From positions 101,986,033 through 102,050,032 of the forward strand of contig CM048845.1 in assembly GCA_026545225.1 (NCBI GenBank): a DNA stretch of 64,000 nt, in the 5' to 3' direction. Below, piece after piece: positions 34,373 through 46,700 of the stretch. The position numbers and the translations under genes were made by a program. Within the stretch, counting starts at the first letter, position 1, and each line of letters opens with the position of its first letter. The notes beneath the pieces were generated by a model. It was not told the DNA's origin. It worked only from the letters and a program-made list of their open reading frames with translations, and did no database searches. Source of the DNA: Cornus controversa (lineage: Eukaryota; Streptophyta; Magnoliopsida; Cornales; Cornaceae).

Positions 34373-34939
34373 TAGGGATGGCAATTTGCCCCGCCCCATA
34401 GGTACCCACCCCGCTCTGCCCCGTTTAGCGAACCGTTTAAGGAAACGGGGTGGGGATGAGGTTAGAGAAAATAACCCGCGTTTAAACGGGGCGGGGACGG
34501 GGGTAAGACCCTACCCCGACGGGTACCCGCCCCATTTAAGTATATATATATCTATACTTATATATATAATATATAGAGAAAATATTAATAATGTATAAAG
34601 AAAATATTAATATTATATATATCATACAACTATACAAGTTTATTATATCAGTAATGGATGACTCAATATTATCCATTGTGTTGCAAGTACCTAAATGTGT
34701 GTTTTTGGTGTATATTTATCAAAATATCAGATTTATTATTATAAAAAATTTTGCATTAAAAAAAATGTATAAACGGGGCGGGGCGGAGAAAGTTAAACGG
34801 TTATGGGAATGGGGAAGTCAAAACCCGCTTCGCCACGTTTATACACGGTTGCGGGGCAGGGACGGGACAGGAAAAGTTAAACGGTTTCGGTTATGGGGAA
34901 GGCAAAACCCGCCCCCGCCCCGCCCCGTTGCCATCCCTA
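34373..34939. mobile_element. hAT-type MITE, family B copy 2
   Basis: The ends are TAGGGATGGCAATTTGCCCC and, in reverse, TAGGGATGGCAACGGGGC. The 8-base duplication ctcataga is exact (34365-34372 and 34940-34947). It has the same GGGGCGGGG / CCCCGCCCC arms and AT-rich centre as the copy at 25319. It sits at the middle of the fold-back element. Confidence 0.93.
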
Positions 34940-35465
34940 CTCATAGATGCCAAATCATATACAAGAAACAAACACAGAGAACCAAAAGCCCCAAATCACA
35001 ACCTATAGAAACAATACAACAACAACAACAAATAACCTAGGTTGAAGATTGTACCTGAGCAGTGTTGAGAGAGACTGAGAAAGAAGAGATCATAAACGCT
35101 AGGGCTCTAACACCAATTGCCTTCACAAAAGAGTATGAGTGATGGAACAAATCTAGGGCTTTAACACAATTAGCTTCAAATTGTCAGAGGAAAATCGTGA
35201 ATGAGGAGAGAGAAATTTTGGGCCAAAATAACCTAGGTGTTTTCATATTCAATTTTTATATGTGATAAGCTTAGATCATTTAAGTTGGGTCGGTGTTTCC
35301 TCCGCTACAATGTAATGTTATGGAATTGGGCTGGTTACAGTACACAAACATACCAATACCACCATATTGGTTTTTCAAGTTTTGAGCCAAAAATACATAT
35401 CATTTTTACACTATTGTAAGTAGATGGGTTTCTACCAAACATGTTCTTGACTACTTTTTGGAAAC

Positions 35466-36730
35466 TGTTGACCCAAAGGTTTTAACCTAAGGGCAATCTT
35501 GTAATTTTGATGATAACAAATCATTAATGATGTTTTGTACTAATTCCCAATTTGAGTGATTGATTTGAAGCAATGATGTTTATTCAAGAAAGCATTCACA
35601 TTAAGGATGATGTCATGAAGAGGACAATGTCAAAGAAAGCATTCCATTGAAGAAGAAGGTGTTGCCCCAAGATTTAATGACAAATGCCATTTTTGAAGAA
35701 ATGGGGTAGAAATAAGTTGGTGAGAGCTAGGATTTCATTGTCAAAGTTATTTATGAATAACATGATTGAAGCTCAATTCTATGATAGGACCATGCATTCA
35801 TTTTTATATCATTTTTTGGTCTCTAATTCTCTTGAAATAGGTCTTGATATTAATTCAATGATTTTCTAAGACCAAACAAGCTCAATGTCCTAACCTTGTC
35901 TTTGATTATTGACTATTTAAAGGTTAGAGGACTTTGAGGCGCCTCAAACTCAGTTTGAGCCACCTCAAAGTTACAGAAAGAAATTGAAGTTTTGAGAAGG
36001 CTTTTTGAGGCGCCTCAAACTCACTTTGAGCCACCTCAAACTAATTTTGAGTCGCCTCAAACATACTGAATTCAAATCCAACGGATAGTTTAGTGCATTT
36101 AATGCTCTCAACTACCTTCCAACAGCTATAACTCAAAGGGGCTCTATATATATTGATGGCTCTGCATTTATTTCTTAATCTAACACTCTTGAGCTATTTT
36201 TGCTGAGCAAAATTCATTACATTCAATACTCTATCATTCTCATTTATTAGACTTGAGCTTCAACTTGAGATTCATATATAACTACTAGTCTTGTGAGCTT
36301 CATTTTGAGATTCTATCTTTGAGAGATATATTCTTTGTGCTGTAAATCTTCTCCTCATTTATTGTAAAGGGTTGGTTGAACCCAAGAAGACTAAGTGGAG
36401 GACTTCACTTAGCAAGAGAAAGGAAGAAGCTTGTTAGCTTCATTGTAAAGGTTTGCTCTCCACCCGAAAGGAGAAGCCTTAGTGGATTTGGGGAAATCTC
36501 AAGAGGGATCTTGAGTCGTGGAGTAGGGGATTCCGAACCACGCTACATCTTGCGTCACTTGTGTTTGATTCTCTCTAACTCTCTCTTTTAATTCTTGTGT
36601 ATCTATTTTCCCTCATTTCACTAGTATCTCTATTTTGATTTGTTCTTGATATTTATATTTGTGAAAAATTGTCATTGATTGCCATTGACCCTATTCACCC
36701 CCCCCCTCTAGGGTCAATTCTTGGGTAACA
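35466..36730. mobile_element. Solo LTR (probably Copia), inside the fold-back element
   Basis: This 1265-base unit begins TGTTGACCCAAAGGTTTTAA and ends GGGTCAATTCTTGGGTAACA. It is flanked by gaaac on both sides (35461-35465 and 36731-36735). The run of C followed by 'tctagggtcaa' near the end and the 'gatgataacaaatc' stretch near the start are typical of Copia LTRs of the SIRE/Tork kind. No internal domain lies beside it. It includes repeated cctcaaactca/tttgagccacc units around 35935-36065. Confidence 0.85.
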
Positions 36731-36778
36731 GAAACAAAATACAAAATTCACAACAAAACACCCTACCAAACAAGCCCT

Positions 36779-37050
36779 ATGTAAGATTGAGAGAGAATGT
36801 GAACCAAAAAGAACAAGGAGACTAGACACCTACAATATATCCAAGATATATGCAATGGTTTAAGATGTGTCCTTTTATATATTGTAGGAGATTGTAACCG
36901 TTTTGATAAATATAAATATGAAATTTAAATGAAATAAGCTATAAAATTATATATAACTTAATACTATTTAATATATTAAATGTAACTCAATACATTTACT
37001 TTCTATCTTGTTATCCCATTTTCTCTGTATATAGTTATATATAAATATAA

Positions 37051-37082
<32 letters not shown>

Positions 37083-38373
37083 TACTTTATATCTTTATAA
37101 ATAATATATAACACTAAATTATATAACATGAAATAACATAAAAAAATATATAAATTATAAATAATATTATATAATTGAATAACATTATATAATTACAAAT
37201 AATAACATTACATAGTATTATATAATTATTAATAATAACATTAAATTAAAGGAATGAGAAGAAGTAAATAAATTGCACATATATATTGCTCCCAAGTGTT
37301 AAATATATTATAATTTAAATTATTAATTAGTTGTACATTAATTAATACAACTTAACATAATATAACAAATAAAAATATTTATTACATATAAGAAATAAAA
37401 AATATTTCTTTAATTTAATTTATGTTTAACAAGAGTATTAATAAGATTTTCAAGTAAGGATTGTTGGTCAAAGTCTTGTATTTTTTTTATTTTAAAGTGT
37501 GCTTTTGCATGTTTGGTGTGAAATTGTTACAAATTTGATTGCTAGGTGATTTGACATTTTAAAGAGTAGTTATTTAAAAGTTAAAAAATATATCGTTTTA
37601 TGTTATACGACATACCACGGGATCTCCTTCCACTGGAGGGGATCCTGATCCATTGGAATGACATGATCAAATGGCTACATTGTCTAAACTACAAAATAAT
37701 ATTGGAAGGTGAGTAAATCCTATGCGAGTAGGAATTGGGTACTTCGGAAGTACCGTGCAAACAGGAATTCCACCGATACAAAGTCGACATTTTTCAAATT
37801 TTCCTATTATCATGGGTAAAACAGTGTATTGGATAGGATTCCACAATTCACAGCACCGATGGTATTGTATAATTTTTCCCACATCACATCTATTGGGCGT
37901 GTTATAACTCGTGTGAAAAACACATCTATGCCATACAATCTCAACTCTTGTGAAAGATAGTGCATATAGGGAAAAAAAGTGCTACATATAAACACATTAC
38001 AAGCTGTTGCCAAGACTTGTGATTTTGCAAATGAAAATTTTGAATTTTGAGAATTATTTGATATATTAATATAATTAGTACAGTATTTATTTAGGAAAAT
38101 AGAACAAATAATTAAGAAGAATTTTTTTAAGTAAAGAAAAAAAAAGTAATACTATATGTTTAGTAATATCATATATTTACCAATATGCATTGACACAACG
38201 ATATGACCTCTCTTATTCATAAAAGAAGTTGACTGTTTCACTTCTACTAGAAGCAATATTGTGAGTGTGTGAAACTTTGCTCTAACTTTCTTAAAAAAAA
38301 TAAAAAATGAAATACATAGAATTTTAAGTTTTAGTAATTAGTCGAGTCCCATTACTTGACTTTCCAAAAAAAA
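36779..38373. other. AT-rich stretch, nothing recognised
   Basis: A long (TA)n run lies at about 37052-37082. A short inverted pair (ctacaatatat near 36831, atatattgtag near 36876) could form a hairpin. No gene. Confidence 0.55.
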
Positions 38374-39663
38374 GGGTAAACTTTATTGACACCCCCTGAG
38401 ATTTGAGGTATTATCACGCGGCTACAACTTTGTGCAATTTTGTCACCAACACCCCATGTTAGGATTTTTAATTTTTTAATAAATGAAATGTCATGACTGC
38501 CCCTGATTATTTAAATGAATTTTAATACAAAAATATCAAAATTGAGAAATGACAAAACTACGCTCATGATTGCCACGTTCTGTTATTTCTCTTTCGTCTC
38601 CTCCTCCAACCACTGCCACCAACGACAACCACCATCTCCTCCTCCAACCACTGCCACCAACGACAACCACTAACCACTAACCACAACCACCATCCCTAAA
38701 TCACAGTCACCAAATCCACAACCACAGTCACCAAATCCACCACCACAATCCTAACCACAGTCACCAAATCCACCACCACAATTCACAACCACAGTCACCA
38801 GCACCACAATCCCAACCACAGTCACCAGAAAACACCCAATCACCATCCCAACCCCACACCTGGCGGCGCTACCACAACCACAATCACCACCACCACCATC
38901 AATTTATCTGTATACACACACAAATGTATATATATATACACACACACAAACACACACATATGTGTATCAGATTTGGGTTTGTCTCATCGGCGGGATAGTC
39001 GGGCTCTGTCGAAGTTCGTAGCCCAATGCGAAGGGATCGAAATCTTCAATGTTCCAGTGGATGGTGTGAGAGATTCATCTTCGAATTCGAAGTGGATGTT
39101 CAACTAGGGACTGTAAAACATGAGTTTTTTTGCTGGCTAACCTCGTAGGAGGGTTCAAATCAAAATTGCCCACATAACCAATCACAATCTTCTGAACCGT
39201 TTAATTGCATTACTAGGTGCTGGATGGGGGAATGCAGAGTAGACGGGGAAACTTCTAGGTAAAGAATGGACCTTATCTTAGGGTGATACATTGGGGATGG
39301 AAATTGGAGCTGAGAAATAGTTTATTGGACATGATTGTCTGATAGAACTGCAGGAATTATAAATCAACATTATATATTACTGTGAAGAACAGACACCTAT
39401 GGGTCATGAAGTTTTTACGCTCAGAAGTTGTGCAAAAGGATTTCAGGATGTTAGGCAAATTGATGGGTTAGATTGTGAGGAGTAAAAGATGGGATTGGTG
39501 ACTCTGGTTGGGATTGTGGTGGTGGTGGTTGGTGGCAGTTGGTTTGGATTAGGTTGTGATTGGAATTCAATAGTGGTGATGGTAGTGGTTTTGCCGCCTA
39601 TGGTGGTGGTGATTGGTGGTAGTGGTGGTGGTGGTTGTGGTGGTGGTGCCCTCTATCTATATA

Positions 39664-39699
<36 letters not shown>

Positions 39700-39983
39700 G
39701 TAATAATAGTGAAGTGAGTATGTAATAATAGAGCATAGTTGGAGGCATTTTGATTCATTAGGCATAGTTAAATAGGTAATTTTAGTATTTAAAAAGGTTA
39801 TGTCAAAAATCAAAGGTAGCATAGTTTTTTTACCATTGAAAAGTAGTTTGACACAACTTACTTTTGACAGAAAGGATGTATGTGATATACGTCACAAATT
39901 TCAAAAAATATTGGTGACATAATTATACAAAATTGTAGACGTATAACAGTATCCCAAATCTCAGGGTGGCAACGAAGTTTACC
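38374..39983. mobile_element. Mutator-like non-autonomous element with CCACCA / GGTGGT arms
   Basis: The left end GGGTAAACTTTATTGACACC and the right end in reverse, GGTAAACTTCGTTGCCACCC, match. Inverted similarity continues for about 80 bases (TGAGATTTG..., CTACAA.TTTTGT). Internal to the ends are a ccaccaacgacaaccacc array (about 38600-38910) and its complement (about 39508-39652). The flanks are A-runs, so the 9-bp duplication cannot be judged. No transposase. Confidence 0.75.
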
Positions 39984-40181
39984 AAAAAAAAAATAAAAAA
40001 ACCGGCCCATTGCTTGAACAGATCCACAAAAGGTTAAGGCGAAGACGACTTTCAATTTTTTTAAATTTGGATAAATGACCGTGGCCCACTTGATTGGCCG
40101 CTCTTAATTGGCAGAGACACAGAGTCATCTCTCAGGGGCGATTCATCGAACACCTGTTTGAGCCCTTCATTCAAGACGAAA

Positions 40182-40636
40182 CTATATATACACATATATA
40201 TAGAGTTTATCGTTAATGTCCCCATACGCCCTCTTCGAACGTGCACACCACGTTCCAATCACCGTGCGAGTACACAGCAGGTCACACATTGAAAACATTA
40301 ACGCGCTATTAAAGCGCGTCCATAATCGTTATTCAACGCGCTATAGAGAAGTTTACCCTAATCGCCTGCGAACTCGATGTCTCTCTCCCCTCTTTCTGCA
40401 ACTTTCGATCTGCTAAATCGATTCGGATTCGGTTTGTTGACAATCGGTTGATTTTCAGATCCTCGTTTGAGTAGATTTTCAGTTCTTCTTCATTATATAC
40501 CAAAGAAGGTTAAATTTGTAAGTCTCGTTTCATATCTCTCTATGCGCTTGTGTGTGTGAGTGAGTGTCGAGGCAATTTGTTCGTTTTGGTTTATATCTCA
40601 AGCGTTTGATATTCGTTTTGTTTTGAAGGTTGAAAA
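40182..40636 (+). promoter_or_regulatory. DR1 promoter / 5' leader with a possible leader intron
   Basis: A TATA-like ctatatatac lies at 40182-40191, about 450 bases ahead of the DR1 ATG. The sequence between is richer in GC than its surroundings and pyrimidine-rich (tctctctcccctctttctgc near 40380). A GTAAGT at 40518 and an AG at 40627-40628 could bound a 111-base intron in the leader, eight bases ahead of the ATG. All from motif inspection only. Confidence 0.35.
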
Positions 40637-40711
40637 ATGGAACCTATGGACATCGTTGGGAAGGCGAAAGAGGATGCTTCGCTTCCAAAAGGTTCGATTT
40701 ATACACGCATG

Positions 40712-40750
<39 letters not shown>

Positions 40751-43700
40751 CTTACCTTTTGTTTTTACCAGTTCGGTTAATTTGTTGTTAAATGATTTGT
40801 TTATTAAGATAGAATTTTTTTTCTTGTTTCTGTTTTTTGAGCAAGTATATCAATTCTGTAATAAAATGATAATATTGATTATTCACATAAATCGCATCAA
40901 AGGAGTTCGCTCACTGGCAAAGTTCTTTTTTGATTAATTTTATATCTTCAACAGCTTCTAAACCCTTGAATTAATGAATTGTGTCCATTATAAAGCTCTT
41001 GCAACAAAATAAATACAAGAAAAAAAAAGAAAAAGAAAAAGAAAAAATGTCTTTTGTTTTTAAAGGAGAAAGATATGTATATCTTTGGTACACTGTTAAA
41101 TAATTCACAAATCTAAATGGGTAATACCAAATATAACCCTATATGTGCCACATTTTATTAATTCATATTCATATTTGTTCTTTTCATACAAAATTTTGTG
41201 CTATTGAATCAGTTGGCATGAGGTCTAGATTCAAAATTGGTATCTGAGGTATTGGAGTGTGGTTAGCATCAATTGCATCCATATAGGAGAATTCAGACAG
41301 TAAGGTGGAGGAGGAACTCTGAAACACATTCAGCGTAGCTGATGCAATATCTCTTCATGGCCTTGTCAAAGAAAAAAGGGAAGAAAATAGAAAAATTTGA
41401 GAGCTTGGTATTGCAATATCTAGTCATAGTATTGATGAATTAATATTTTGTGCCAGATTTTCTGCAAGGGATACCGCTTGACTTTTTTCTTATTTAATTG
41501 AACTGGGTTACTTTTCCTGCATTTCATAAACCAAATGTTAAAAATATTAAGGTGTTTTCAAGATGAATGATGCCAAGAGAAGGTAAGGGCGTGAGTGTCA
41601 TTTGTATATAAGCCTGTAGGGGTCACTAAATTCCACTGCTTGATTTATTAGTTCTAGCATATGATGTAACTGCATTTTGTTATCGGAGATTGATGGCTTA
41701 CAAACTTAGCCGATATCATGCACCTTAATTTTTTTTCTGATTGAGCATCATATTCTTTAAGTTGGTTTTATGTGTTTGATTCATTTATTCATTAATGCAC
41801 CTTGTTGTTTATCGCCAGCAACTATGACTAAGATTATCAAGGAGATGTTGCCTCCAGACGTTCGCGTTGCAAGAGATGCTCAAGATCTTTTAATCGAGTG
41901 TTGTGTAGGTGAGAAGTTAATTATAGAACTTTGTAGCTTTTATTTAACATCATCCTTTACATAAGTTGCATTAGTTAGTTAATTGTTATTATTCTATGGT
42001 TGTTAATGGTGTTTAGATGTTTTCTGCAATGATGATCTGTCCAATGGCTTCCTATTTGATTTTGAATAGATAAATTAATTTTGTCTATAAATTTACTGTT
42101 TTTCCATTCGAGATTGATTGATGTACTTGCCTTTACAATGACCTTTCTCTTTGCGTATGTGCGTGTGTGTGTGTGTGTGTATGTGTGTATGTATATATAT
42201 GTCATGAATAGACATTAGGAATAGGCTACAATGCTACATCGACACTGCTGTAGTCTCGGAAAATTATATAAACTCATCCTATTTGCCTAAAATATTAGGC
42301 TCATGTTCAGAAAATTGTTGTTTTTCCTTGTGACAAACGAATTTGCTTTGGCCTTTTTTTTTCCCCAAAGTTTGATGTATGTATACATATATATAAAATT
42401 GAAATCGTTTATGCTCAACTTGATTAATAGGAAAGAACATTGAAAGGAATGGAAGGTGGAAGGATGGAAGAGGTATCCCTAGTGAAAGAATGAAGCATTT
42501 CCTTAGTGTTATTAGGCTTTTTTGGAAGAGTAGATGTTAAAAAGAAAATGAGAAAAGATGATTCTCTCTACTTTCCTTCCACTTTGGCATGAAGGAATAT
42601 GGTATGCTTGTAGGGAATTTGCTTCCCTCATCCCTTCCTTCCCTTCTCTCTTCTCTATGAAACAAAGGAAGGGCTTTCTGTCCCTCACCCTTTCCTTCCC
42701 CTCGCTTCCCTCCTTCTGTTGTCCTTCCCTATCAATTAGGATCTAGGAAGTACAAACAACTTCTCTTGGGATATCGTGGCGGTGTCGGACATGTGGACAC
42801 GGCCTGAAAGTGTCCTGAAATTTGAATATTTTATTTTTTTGGTTGGACACGATTGGGACACATGGCATGGACTTGGAAATGACACGTTCTTGACACTTTT
42901 AAGACACGACAGGGTAGTTTTGTAATTATCTTTTTTAGAAGAATGAGATTCAATGCAATTTAAAATATATTTATGGGTTAATTAGAAAAATAATATAAAA
43001 TTTAAGAAAACAAAATTAACAAACATCTAGCTCTAAGCTCCAAATTAGTGATTTTATTCATGATTATATTGATAAAATAACCAAAAATTATTATTTATAT
43101 AATAATATATTATATTATTATTTTTTGACGTATTCATGCCGCATTCGTGTCCTATTTTTTGAGATTTGCCGTATCGTCATGTCTGTGTCATGTCATACTC
43201 GTGTCAGTATCCACACTTCCTAGATCAGGTTGATAACGAGGAATAAGATATGTGTGATGAAAGGCCCAACAATGAGTTTGATGGGTGTTGAAAAAGAAAA
43301 AAATAAAAGATTAAAGAGAGAAATAAAGAATGAACAACACAAGGATATACGTGGTTTGGCCACTACGGCCTACATCTACATTACACAAAACCCAAAGAGC
43401 TACATCACTTTTATTGTATTCTCTCTTAATTTTGCTTACAATGACCATCTCTATTTATGAGAAAATATACAATACCTTAGGGGTACTGATGATGTGGCAT
43501 CCCCGACAAGTATAAGCCCTCCATCTCTTTTGAAAACTACCAATTTCTCTACAATCAAGGAGAAATGGAGGGCTTACACTTTCCGGGGATACCACATCAT
43601 CAGTATCCCTGAGGTATTGTATACTTTCTCCTCTTTTTATAGTGAAATAATACAAGTGATAAATATGGAAAGCCAAGCCCTCCCTCTCTCGGGAGGCAAA

Positions 43701-46700
43701 TCACGTCCCAATCCACCTTGGTAGCCTTAGAGATCCCAACTACACCATGCCAGAGAAAATATCTAAAATACATTGATTGAGGATTCCTAAAATCAATTCC
43801 ATAAATCACTCCTATCAATATTCTATCAAGGTTTAAATCACGCTTATCATGATATTCTCTCAACACCCTCCCTCAAGTTGGTACACGAAGATTTTAACTC
43901 AAGTGTCCAACTTGAAACTAAATACGAAGTTTTCGAGAGTTGAGAGAAGTAGATCCAGAGATCCGAGACGAGATGATCCTCAGATCCGAGACAAGTTAAT
44001 TTGAAGATCAGAGACAATTTGATCCTAAGATCCAAGACAAGTTGATCCGAGTCGAGTTGAACGTGAGATCCGAGACAAGTTTATAGCAACGTATGATAAA
44101 CCTACTCTGATACCATGTTGAAAAAGAAAAAAGAAAATATTATAGAGAGAAATAAAGAATGAACGACACAAGGATATACGTGGTTCGGCCACTACAGCCT
44201 ACATCCACAGCACACAAACCCAAAGGGTTATATTACTTTTATTGTATTCTCTCTTAGTTTTGCTAACAATGACCATCTCTATTTATAGTGAAATAATACA
44301 AGTGATAAATATGGAATTGAGGATTCCTAAAATCAATTCCATAAATCACTCCTATCAATATTCTATCAAGGCTTAGATCATGCCTCTCATGATATTCTCT
44401 CAACAATGGGTATTAAGGATGGTGAGAGAGAATCTAAATTGAAGAGAGAATGAAAGAAGAGCTAGTCGTCGTCTTCTTCTTCTTTTTTTTTTCTCTTTTT
44501 CTTATGGGAAAATTTATCCCCAAATTTTGGATTTAGAGAAGCGGGAGATGGAAAAAATGACATATACACTGTAGAAGAAGTTGACATACTAATAAAATCA
44601 ACATAGCTAGATCTTGGCAATGGTGATAAAGTAAGGAGTGGCATTTTTGGTTTTTGTATATGAGAGGCTTGTCAAGTGATGGTCACAGTCTACCGTAATT
44701 CATTCTACATTCGTGTCTTGTCTTTTGATGTAGACATCTAAGCTTTCAATATTAGAATTCTTCTGATTATAAGATTATAAATTAAAAGATTGGAAGGTGA
44801 AATATTTATTTCATAAAAAATCTAACATTCTCTTTGGATGAATCTACCGAAACTCATTCTGCTTTCATGTCTTGTCTTTTGATGTAGACATCTAAGCTTT
44901 CAATATTAGAATTCTTTTGATTATAAGATTATAAATTAAAAGTTTGGAAGGTGTAATATTTATGTCATAAAAAATCCAACATTCTCTTTGGATGAATCTT
45001 GAACGGTGGAGTGTTATTAAATTTAAATTAATAACTATAACATGGGTGGGCTAAAATTTTTATTTCTTATACGCACACATTATGAGTTTTTGTCTCAATG
45101 CATGAATTTGTGGTGGAGGAATTTGTCTCTCAAAAGTTTGCAAGTTAGTCAGTCCTTTAATTTGCTCTCAAGCTTGACTTCCTAGCTTGTAATCTAAATA
45201 AGTTGAAGTTGAATATTATTGTTCTCAGCTTTGTTAATGTACTAAATCTTACATCTCAGTTACTTATCAACTTAAAGAAATAGGTACCACTGCAAAAACT
45301 GCCTTGCTCTTGAAAGAAGTTTGCTACTTTCCTAAAAGTTCCCTGTTGCCTGGAAAATGCTGTAATTTTTCTCCAAACTACAATTTATATTTTCTCCTAC
45401 AATGTTGTTCTCAATATGTGCTAATAACGCACAGAATGTGTCTCGCAATCCTTTTTATTTATATTGGGGTGAGGGGCCTTGGTTGTCACCTCAATTGGGT
45501 AGCATAACTTTGGGAATAACGTTTGTGTTTTAAATTCATTTCTCCCTTATTCTGCATAACTGGCATATTATCCATCATGAAAGCACATCTAAACCAAATT
45601 ATGGAGAAGGGCGGAGCTTGGGCCTGCTCTTTTTTATCTCTTACTGTGAGCTTGAGCAGCTTTTGCCAAGCTGGAGTGAGGTTAAAATCTGATGGACAAA
45701 ATGGTAGGCCATCTGTATTTATGACCTTCTCCATTTAAACACATCCTCATGTTTTCCCATGATGCTTTAGTTTCATCCTTTTTATAAATTTACCTGTTTT
45801 CTTTAAATTTTATCGTACTTGACCCAAAATATATATAAAAAAAATTCCTTCGTAAGCATAATTATTAAAGCTTATGGAATAGTAAGGTGCCATGGTCTCC
45901 AAAGCTAAGCACAAGATGCAACATAAGGCGCGAGCATGGATGAATCATGGCCCATGTGTGACAGAAATGTATATCAAATATAATTACAATTAGAAAATGT
46001 CAAAATCTGCAACACAAATGAGTCAACTTCAAAATGAGAAAAAAATTTAGCATCTCAATCAATGGGTTAACTAAATGAATGTATGCATATATATTTTTCA
46101 ATTTGCATATACATTTAATTTGTTTAATGTACAATTAACACATTCAAAATATGCCAAAAAAGCTCGTTGAAGTTTTTTATTTTATTTTTAAATAGTCTTT
46201 GGCATATTAAGATGAGATTTTATCCATTAAATATGTATCATATTAAATATAATTGCAAATGGCACTTATAAAAGGCTGCAATCATATAGATTTTAAACAT
46301 ATTTTATATTATCATATGCATTTAAAATCAAGCATTAGACATATTTGATGTAAGTAGTCAACCATCAGCTCATGATACCGAAGACTAAATATCTGTTAGA
46401 ATTAACTAATATGATCTATAGACCGTATTGTGATATAAAGCATATCTTTAATGGCCACTAAAGGGAAAAAAGACGAAATAAAAGATGTAATTGGATGATA
46501 ACAATTAATATGCACATTTAGTTGAGGAGTGGTGTGACCATTTTTCCTTAGCCTTGGTGTTGCCTCCTGTACGTGGAATAATCTGTTTAGCTTAGCTAGT
46601 GTTTAGTATGCCATTCTGGGGACTGCTGCCTTTATGAGTTTCTCCTTCCCGGCATTAGTGGTGTTAAAAGTACTTGATATGGAGAAATAGATGCTTTGGT

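Larger units (their letters stand above)
33747..36778. mobile_element. Long fold-back (inverted-repeat) element with two later insertions
   Basis: The outer ends GGCATGTTTGGTAGGGTGTT and, in reverse, GGGCTTGTTTGGTAGGGTGTT are inverted repeats. Inside, the left arm (about 33800-34310) and right arm (about 34950-35445) are inverted copies for roughly 500 bases with moderate divergence. Two younger elements sit in it: a hAT-type MITE at 34373-34939 near the centre, and a solo LTR at 35466-36730 in the right arm. Without them the element is about 1.2 kb. The superfamily is unassigned, because no convincing target duplication was found. Confidence 0.75.
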
